A stretch of DNA of 14,491 bases from CAVPGH01 sp046726955 (lineage in GTDB: Bacteria; Acidobacteriota; Vicinamibacteria; Fen-336), in contig JBKPBQ010000341.1 of NCBI GenBank assembly GCA_046726955.1, forward strand, positions 1-14,491. Reading direction: 5' to 3'. The notes beneath the pieces are model-generated. The model searched no databases. It was not told the origin of the DNA and saw only the letters and a program-made list of their open reading frames with translations. This document shows positions 9,795-14,491 of the stretch, one piece after another (positions within the stretch are counted from its first letter, which is position 1; each line of letters opens with the position of its first letter). The position numbers were made by a program, and so were the translations under genes.

Positions 9795-9800
9795 TACGCT
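9795..9800 (+). promoter_or_regulatory. Candidate -10 box TACGCT, leaderless HNH gene
   Basis: TACGCT stands exactly 6 nt before the ATG at 9807, so transcription would begin at the start codon. No Shine-Dalgarno precedes the ATG. The -35 region is weak. Confidence 0.35.
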
Positions 9801-9806
9801 TGTTGC

Positions 9807-10939
9807 ATGTCACTGGAACGGCCACTTGAATCGCTCTCCGACGACGCGCTTCTCGCCGGGCTCGCCGACGTGTTGTGCCAGTACCGTCGCGTCGAATCCT
9901 CTTTCATCGCCCACATCGCGGAGGTCGACGCTCGCCGCCTCTTCGCCCGGTACGCCTGCCCATCGATGTTCGTCTATTGCCTGAACGTGCTGCACCTGTC
10001 CGAGGGCGAGACAAACCTGCGAATCGCCGTGGCCCGGGCGGCTCGTGAGCACCCAGTTCTCCTGGAGATGCTCGCCGACGGCCGGCTCCATCTGAGCGGA
10101 ATCGCGCGCCTGGCGCCGGTTCTCACGCCAGGGAATCGGGATGTGCTTCTCCGTCGCGCGGTCCACAAGTCCAAGCGGCAGATCGAGGAGATCGTCGCGG
10201 AGGTCGATCCGCGACCGGATGCCCCTTCGGTGATCCGGAAGCTTCCGGAAAGGCCGACGGCGCCGCCTCAGCCGGCGGAAGGCGTGGAGCTCGTCCCCGA
10301 CAGTCCCTTGCGATTCGTTCCGGATGCAGACCCATGCCCGAGTCGCGCGCCCCTTCCCGTCTTCGAGCCGCTTTCACCCGCCCGCTACAAAGTCCAGTTC
10401 ACGGCGGGCCTGAGCTTCGCGACGACCTGGAGAGGCTCCGGGCGCTCCTGCGCACGGAGGTGCCGGACGGCGACCTCGCCGCGATCGTCGGAAAGGCGGT
10501 CTGAGAGCTGCGGCAGCGGCTGGAGGCGCGGCGATTCGCTCAGACGAAGTCTCCCCGGCGGGGCCGGAGTCGGGCGACCACCTCATCACGATATCTTGCG
10601 GCCGAGGTGCGACGCGCTGTCTATCAACGCGACGGCGGGCGCTGCCGCTTCGTGGACGCGCAAGGAAGAAGATGCCCCGAGAGGCACCGCCTCGAATATC
10701 ACCACCAGCATCCGTACGGACGCGGGGGTGGCAACGAGCTCGACAACATCTGCTTGATGTGCCACACACACAACCGCTACCTGGCCGAGCTGGACTATGG
10801 GAAGAAGAAGATGGATTTGTACGCGCGAATGAGCCGGGGTGCAACGAAGTCTGGCGAAGCGCTTGAAACCGGGAACGGTCGGGCGGCCGCTCTACCCATT
10901 CCGGATGAGGTGGCTATGGGTATGAATACGCCGGACTGA
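9807..10939 (+). pseudogene. DUF222/HNH endonuclease (13E12-type), broken by frameshift and stop
   Basis: Intact members have an N-terminal DUF222 domain and a C-terminal HNH nuclease. The first part (9807 to about 10409, starting MSLERPLESLSDDALLAGLA) is DUF222. At about 10404-10411 the coding frame moves by -1: GCGGGCCTGAG reads on sensibly only if one G is restored, giving TAGPELRDDLERL. In the new frame a TGA at 10502-10504 breaks GKAV/ELRQRLEARRF. Reading through it, 10505-10939 is continuous and ends in a normal HNH domain: Cys in GRCRF and RRCPE, LEYHHQHPYG, then NELDNICLMCHTHNRYLAE. All nuclease residues remain, so the decay is probably recent, unless one or both lesions are assembly errors. 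A Sec or readthrough explanation for the TGA is possible but not favoured. Start ATG follows TACGCT by 6 nt. Confidence 0.8.
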
Positions 10940-10949
10940 CCTCGGTCGG
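10936..10949 (+). terminator. Hairpin overlapping the HNH stop codon
   Basis: CTGAC (10936-10940) and GTCGG (10945-10949) form a 5-bp stem, with one T-G pair, around a CTCG loop; the stop TGA is inside the stem. No T-run follows, so it is only a weak terminator candidate. Confidence 0.2.
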
Positions 10950-10963
10950 CGGGCGTGCCTCTT

Positions 10964-11001
10964 CTCCAACCTCGCCCGGAATGGGGAGGATCGTAACGTC
11001 G
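10964..11001 (-). repeat. Right 38-bp inverted repeat of the HNH unit
   Basis: Reverse complement of 9582-9619 with two mismatches. It starts 24 nt after the HNH reading frame and ends 88 nt before the end of the ABC permease gene on the other strand. Confidence 0.85.
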
Positions 11002-11089
11002 TCAACGCGAACGGTGTCCGATCAGCGGGGCGGGGACCGAGGAGAGGCGTCGTCTCGCCGGCAGATGTCCGCTGCTTCAGCTGCGAGAA

Positions 11090-12136
11090 TCAGCTCCAGC
11101 GGAACAGCCGAAGCCCGACGAAGAAGCTCAGCACACCCCACACGCCGAGCAGCAGCAGCCGAGGGCCCTGCGAGGCGAGCGTCGCCCCCTCGAGGATCAC
11201 CGCCCGCAGGGCGTCGTTGAGGGCGGTGAGCGGCAGCGCGCGGATCAAGGGCTGCAGGGCGTCCGGGAAGCGGTCGGCCGAGAAGAAGATCCCGGAGGCG
11301 ATGAACATCGGCACCATCACGAGGTTCATGAGACCGGTCACGGCCTCGATCCGCGTCGCCCGCGAGCCCACGAGCAGCCCGAGACCGGAGAAGACGAGCG
11401 CACCGACGACGCCCACGAAGAGCACGGCGCCCACGCTCCCCCGCACGGGCACGTGGAAGGCGAGGCGCGCGAAAAGAAGGACGAGGCTCACCTCGACGAA
11501 GGTCAGGAACGTGCGCGTCGTCATCTGCGCGAGCAGGAAGTCCGCTCGGCGGAGCGGCGTCGCCAGCAGCCGCTTGAGCAGCTTCTTGATCCGCATGTCC
11601 ACGAGCACGAAGCCCATGCCCCACATGCCTGCGCTCATCAGGTTCATCCCGATGATGCCGGGGACGAGGAAGTCGATGTAGCGGCCGCCGGGCTCGGTGA
11701 CCGCGACCTCCTGTGTCGCCAGGGGATCCTTGCGCCCTGCCGCGCGCTGCAGCGCGTCGTCCACTCGCGCGCGGGCGACGAGCGCCTCCGGCCGCGAGGG
11801 ATCGAGCCGGTACTCGTAGCCCGAAGGCCCGGGGACGACCACCACCTCGACCTTTCCCAGGCGCAGGGCCTGCGCCGCCTCCTCGGGCGTCCCCGACCGC
11901 AGCTTGAGCAGCGGCGAGGCGGCGAGGGCGCGCGCGGCCTCAGCCGAGGACTCACCCCCGACGACCATCACGCCGAGCGTTTCCGGAGGGCGGTTGCGGA
12001 AGGCGAGGCCGAGGGCGACGGCGAGGACGATCGGAAAGACGAAGCCCCAGAACACGACCTCCGGCTCGCGGTAGAACTCCCGGAAGCGCGCGAGGCACAG
12101 GGCGCGGAAGGCGTCGAGCCGGGTGCTCTCACTCAT
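11090..12136 (-). CDS. ABC-2 type transporter permease
   Basis: Membrane subunit of an ABC exporter, 348 residues. One membrane helix near the N-terminus (about 28-47, FWGFVFPIVLAVALGLAF) is followed by a periplasmic-side domain of about 120 residues. A C-terminal block of about five helices starts near IDFLVPGIIGMNLMSAGMWG and contains the conserved cytoplasmic stretch KKLLKRLLATPLRRADFLLA (in the loop) and GIFFSADRFPDALQPLIRALPLT (split over the last loop). This is the ABC2_membrane_3-like plan seen in drug or lipid exporters. Its ATG overlaps the ATPase stop by 8 nt, so it is translationally coupled. It is the last gene of the operon. Substrate not predictable; self-protection or cell-envelope export are both possible. 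Confidence 0.9.
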   Translation of the reverse strand: MSESTRLDAFRALCLARFREFYREPEVVFWGFVFPIVLAVALGLAFRNRPPETLGVMVVGGESSAEAARALAASPLLKLRSGTPEEAAQALRLGKVEVVVVPGPSGYEYRLDPSRPEALVARARVDDALQRAAGRKDPLATQEVAVTEPGGRYIDFLVPGIIGMNLMSAGMWGMGFVLVDMRIKKLLKRLLATPLRRADFLLAQMTTRTFLTFVEVSLVLLFARLAFHVPVRGSVGAVLFVGVVGALVFSGLGLLVGSRATRIEAVTGLMNLVMVPMFIASGIFFSADRFPDALQPLIRALPLTALNDALRAVILEGATLASQGPRLLLLGVWGVLSFFVGLRLFRWS

Positions 12137-13085
12137 CGCGCAGGTGTCTCCCCGTCAGCGAGACGAACACGTCCTCGAGGCTCGCCTGACGCGTGGTGAG
12201 CGAGGCCAGCGTCCGTCCTCCGCTGCGCAGGCGCTCGAGGAGCGGCGGGATCGCGAGGTGCGGCTCGGTCACGGTGAGGAGCACGTGGCCCGCCTCCGCG
12301 TGGGCGGAGCGCACCGCCGGAAGGTCCTGCAGCTCGGACGGGGAGAGCAGCCCCCGCCCGTCCTCCCCCACCGAGATCTCCACGACGTGCTCGCCGCCGA
12401 GCGATCGCACGAGCTCGCGCGGCGTGCCCTCCGCGATCACCTTTCCGTGATCGACGACCGCGATCCGGTCGCAGAGCCTTTCCGCCTCGTCCATGTAGTG
12501 CGTGGTCAGGAGAACCGTACGGCCGCGGGCCTTGAACGCGTTCACGATGTCCCAGACCTGCCGGCGCGACTGCGGGTCGAGGCCCGTCGTGGGCTCGTCC
12601 AGGAAGAGCAGCTCCGGGTCCCCCACGAGCGCGCAGGCCACCGCGAGGCGCTGCTTCTGCCCGCCGGAGAGCGCGGCCACCCGCGCCCGCGCCTTCTCCA
12701 CGAGCCCGACCTCGGCGATCACGTCCGCCGGCGCGCGACCGTGCCGGTAGAGCGCGCGGAAGAGCTCGACCGTCTCTCCCACCTCGAGCTTCTCCGCGAG
12801 CTGGGTCTGCTGGAGGCAGACGCCGAGGCGCTCGCGGATCTCCCGATCGTCGCGGCCCCAGCGCCGGTCGAGCACGACGACCTCGCCTCCGCTGGGGACG
12901 AGCAGGCCTTCGAGGATCTCGATCGTGGTCGTCTTGCCGGCCCCGTTCGGCCCGAGGAGGCCGAAGCACTCGCCGGCCCGGATCTCGAAGCTGAGCCCGC
13001 GTACGGCCTCGAGCGTGCCGTAGCTCTTGCGCAGGTCGCGGACGGCGACCGTCGTGCGGGGAGGCGGAGGAGCAGTCGTGCTCAG
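12129..13085 (-). CDS. ABC transporter ATP-binding protein, apparent CTG start
   Basis: Nucleotide-binding subunit (318 residues) that powers the adjoining permease. Walker A GPNGAGKT is at 45-52, the Q-loop CLQQTQ at 90-95, signature LSGGQ at 139-143, Walker B LLFLDEP at 159-165, and the H-loop His at 196 (LLTTHYMDEAERL). The C-terminal extension from about 225 ends in SLEDVFVSLTGRHL, usual for the DrrA/CcmA-like exporter ATPases. No ATG, GTG or TTG lies between the end of the upstream gene and the ATPase fold. The CTG at 13085 overlaps the upstream TGA as CTGA, giving the normal N-terminal length, so it is taken as the start. Starts further up would read through the lipoprotein gene in another frame and add unrelated, Arg/Gly-rich residues. 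Confidence 0.88.
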   Translation of the reverse strand: MSTTAPPPPRTTVAVRDLRKSYGTLEAVRGLSFEIRAGECFGLLGPNGAGKTTTIEILEGLLVPSGGEVVVLDRRWGRDDREIRERLGVCLQQTQLAEKLEVGETVELFRALYRHGRAPADVIAEVGLVEKARARVAALSGGQKQRLAVACALVGDPELLFLDEPTTGLDPQSRRQVWDIVNAFKARGRTVLLTTHYMDEAERLCDRIAVVDHGKVIAEGTPRELVRSLGGEHVVEISVGEDGRGLLSPSELQDLPAVRSAHAEAGHVLLTVTEPHLAIPPLLERLRSGGRTLASLTTRQASLEDVFVSLTGRHLRDE

Positions 13086-13678
13086 AGGTAGGTCTCGATG
13101 CGGCTCTTCGCCCGCAGCTCCTGGATCATCGCGCGCGCCGCGGCCGCGCGCTTGGCCTTCGCCTCCTCGGTGGGCCGCTCGTCCGCGGTGCCGGACTGGC
13201 GCGCCAGGAACAAGGCCACCGTCTGCTCGACGCGAATCTCCGTCCGGAAGGTCTGGGGATCGAACCCCCGCTGGAAGAGCTCCTGCTTCCATGCCGCCTC
13301 GTCGGGATAGTCGGCCTTCGCCTTGTCGTAGAGCCGCTGGACCGTGCGCGTGTCGGCCTCGACTCCGCGAGCGAGCGCCTCACGGAGCAGCAGCTCGCGG
13401 TCGATGTACTCGCGCAGCGCGTCGCGCATGAGCGCCGGCTTCTGCCCGTCGGGGTCGATCACGCGGTCGAGCTTCGCCTTTGTCATGGGCACGATCTGGA
13501 TGAGGTAGATCGGCTCGCCGGCGAGACGGGCCACGATCTTGGGCAGCGGGCTCGGCAGCGCGCCGGTGCTCGCGGGCGAGGGCACGCCCGTCGCGGACGG
13601 CGAGGGGGACGGAAGCGGCCCGGGAGGCGGACAGCCGGCGAGGACGAGAACGGCGAAAGGGAGCCATGCGGCGCGCAT
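13082..13678 (-). CDS. SurA-N-like lipoprotein lacking a PPIase domain
   Basis: Predicted 198-residue lipoprotein related to the N-terminal chaperone domain of SurA/PrsA-type foldases. The lipobox LAGC (13-16) puts the lipid on Cys16; a Pro/Ser-rich tether runs to about 46. Helical chaperone-domain features are ALMRDALREYIDRELLLREAL (83-102), ADTRTVQRLYDKAKADYP (109-126) and QELFQRGFDPQTFRTEIRV (in 132-150). The rotamase domain that usually follows is missing. The chain goes almost directly to the closing helix MIQELRAKSRIETYL, so a holdase-type role is more likely than isomerase activity. ATG 13678 is preferred over TTG 13684 because it lies exactly 6 nt after TAGCCT. It is the first gene of the operon with the ABC pair, and its stop overlaps the ATPase start. 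Confidence 0.78.
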   Translation of the reverse strand: MRAAWLPFAVLVLAGCPPPGPLPSPSPSATGVPSPASTGALPSPLPKIVARLAGEPIYLIQIVPMTKAKLDRVIDPDGQKPALMRDALREYIDRELLLREALARGVEADTRTVQRLYDKAKADYPDEAAWKQELFQRGFDPQTFRTEIRVEQTVALFLARQSGTADERPTEEAKAKRAAAARAMIQELRAKSRIETYL

Positions 13679-13684
13679 CGCCAA

Positions 13685-13714
13685 AGGCTAGGGCCCCTTC
13701 CCCCGGAGAGTCAA
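13685..13714 (-). promoter_or_regulatory. Candidate promoter of the lipoprotein/ABC operon, leaderless
   Basis: On the minus strand TTGACT (13714-13709) and TAGCCT (13690-13685) are 18 nt apart. TAGCCT ends 6 nt before the ATG at 13678, so the predicted start site is at or next to the start codon. No Shine-Dalgarno is seen. Confidence 0.5.
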
Positions 13715-13730
13715 GGAACGCGCGTTGCAC

Positions 13731-13736
13731 TACCAT
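13731..13736 (+). promoter_or_regulatory. Candidate -10 box TACCAT for the aminotransferase gene
   Basis: TACCAT stands exactly 6 nt before the ATG at 13743, suggesting a leaderless mRNA. The -35 region is poor and overlaps the -35 of the divergent operon promoter. Confidence 0.33.
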
Positions 13737-13742
13737 GCGGCC

Positions 13743-14491
13743 ATGTTTTCGGCGCGCACGCGGTGGGACCTCCGGACGAACCGGCTGGAGGCGATCCGGG
13801 CGGAGAAGCGGGCGCGCGGAGAGACGGTCCTCGACCTCACGGAGTCGAACCCCACGAGCGTCGGCCTCGCCTATCCGCACGACCTCCTCGCCCCCCTGGC
13901 CGAGGAGGGTGCGCTCCGCTACGAGCCACTCGCTTTCGGGTGGCCGGCCGCGCGGGCCGCGGTGGCCGACGACTTCAGGCGTCGCGGCTTCCCCCTCGAT
14001 CCGTCGCGGATCGTCCTCACCGCGAGCACGAGCGAGGCCTACGCGTTCCTCTTCAAGCTGCTCTGCGATGCGGGGGACGAGGTGCTGGTGCCCCGCCCCG
14101 GCTACCCGCTCTTCGAATACCTCGCGGGGCTGGAGGACGTGCGGCCCCTCGCCTATCCGCTCGAGCACGACGGCGAGTGGCACGTGGACCTGCCCGCGCT
14201 GCGCGATCGGGTGAGCGCGCGCACCCGCATGGTCGTGGTCGTGACTCCCCACAACCCCACGGGCGCCTTCCTCAAGCGGGAGGAGCTTTCAGCTCTCGAG
14301 GCGTTCTGCGCCGAGCGCGATCTCGCTCTCGTCGCGGACGAGGTCTTCGCCGACTATCCGCTGCGCGCGGATCCACGGCGCGCCCTGAGCGTCGCCCGCG
14401 ACGGGCCGGCCCTCGCCTTCGCCCTCGGCGGCCTCTCCAAGAGCTGCGGCCTTCCCCAGCTGAAGCTCTCCTGGATCGCAGTCACGGGGCC
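13743..14491 (+). CDS. PLP-dependent class I/II aminotransferase, incomplete at window end
   Basis: Fold-type I aminotransferase; 249 codons are present and the 3' part lies beyond the window. ESNPTSVGL (34-42) matches the substrate-end loop of the family. TASTSEAYAFLFKLL (93-107) is the cofactor phosphate-side helix, PRPGYPLFEYL (118-128) carries the stacking Tyr, TPHNPTGAFL (168-177) is the NPTG box, and ADEVFADY (198-205) holds the Asp that contacts the pyridine nitrogen with the following Tyr. SKSCGLPQLKLSW starts at 232, with Lys233 as the PLP Schiff-base residue. All key residues are in place, so it should be active; the amino acid it uses cannot be named. ATG 13743 is the natural start and is divergent from the lipoprotein/ABC operon, 64 nt away. 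Confidence 0.88.
   Translation, partial: MFSARTRWDLRTNRLEAIRAEKRARGETVLDLTESNPTSVGLAYPHDLLAPLAEEGALRYEPLAFGWPAARAAVADDFRRRGFPLDPSRIVLTASTSEAYAFLFKLLCDAGDEVLVPRPGYPLFEYLAGLEDVRPLAYPLEHDGEWHVDLPALRDRVSARTRMVVVVTPHNPTGAFLKREELSALEAFCAERDLALVADEVFADYPLRADPRRALSVARDGPALAFALGGLSKSCGLPQLKLSWIAVTG

Larger units (their letters stand above)
9582..11001. mobile_element. 1.42-kb inverted-repeat-bounded HNH unit, REP13E12-like
   Basis: A 1420-bp segment whose two ends are 38-bp inverted repeats with two mismatches, enclosing one DUF222/HNH gene (now broken) and about 190 bp of left leader. Size and cargo resemble the 13E12/REP13E12 repeats of mycobacteria, which carry DUF222-HNH proteins and serve as attachment site for prophage phiRv1. 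No transposase or recombinase is present, so movement, if any, would rely on the HNH protein or act in trans. No target-site duplication is evident next to the repeats. That it is mobile is inference from the bounded structure. Confidence 0.5.

Noticed and set aside
9547..9825. Minus-strand 92-codon open frame that includes the left inverted repeat (SNLARNGKDRNV)
   Set aside because: The right repeat also translates to a similar string, but only because the DNA is repeated; no start signal or known family.
10407..10413. Programmed -1 frameshift site in the HNH gene
   Set aside because: The sequence around GCGGGCCTGAG is not an XXXYYYZ slippery heptamer and a second lesion follows, so simple loss of one base is more likely.
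9582..11001. Classical insertion sequence
   Set aside because: No transposase reading frame, no DDE or Tyr recombinase motifs, and no clear target-site duplication; kept only as an HNH-carrying repeat unit.
11453..13091. Long plus-strand open frames opposite the ABC genes
   Set aside because: His/Arg/Glu-rich shadows of the permease and ATPase, which have all family motifs.

Overview
The window is GC-rich, densely coded bacterial chromosome with G/C at most third codon positions. A CadC-like winged helix fused through one membrane helix to a TolB-type propeller, a GH63-type glucosidase and a DUF222/HNH element together suggest a soil-type Acidobacteriota or a neighbouring high-GC phylum. This placement is inference; no rRNA or other phylogenetic marker is present.

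Layout. (1) 22-1425 (+): a secreted, cysteine-rich SpoIID-like protein, convergent with (2) a two-gene minus-strand unit at 1479-2475 coding for a membrane-anchored cytochrome c and a small exported DUF5666-type protein. The two genes end in nearly the same His-rich tail and share a 26-bp direct repeat at their 3' ends. (3) 2613-2711 (-): a complete tRNA-Sec (anticodon TCA, encoded CCA), so the host very probably makes selenoproteins; no other sel gene is in the window. (4) 2837-3313 (+): an RsbW/SpoIIAB-like ATPase. (5) 3392-5509 (+): the winged-helix/propeller protein. (6) 5506-8211 (-): the GH63-type glucosidase, convergent with (5) and sharing one CTAG for both stop codons. (7) 8300-9418 (+): a cyclic-nucleotide-binding-domain/GGDEF diguanylate cyclase. 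(8) 9582-11001: a 1.42-kb unit bounded by 38-bp near-perfect inverted repeats that encloses a broken DUF222/HNH endonuclease gene, resembling the mycobacterial REP13E12 (13E12) repeat family. (9) 11090-13678 (-): a tightly overlapping operon of a SurA-N-like lipoprotein, an ABC ATPase apparently starting at CTG, and an ABC-2 permease. (10) 13743 to the window end (+): an incomplete PLP-dependent aminotransferase, divergent from that operon.

How the parts relate. Only two groups look functionally joined: the cytochrome c/DUF5666 pair (exported, possibly metal- or redox-linked) and the lipoprotein/ABC exporter operon. The sensory genes (RsbW-like, winged helix, GGDEF) are separate single-gene units. 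The strongest unexplained signal is the inverted-repeat-bounded HNH unit. A second is the spacing of candidate -10 hexamers: three TAnnnT boxes lie exactly 6 nt before an ATG, which fits leaderless transcripts, and three TAGAnT boxes lie exactly 16 nt before a start codon.
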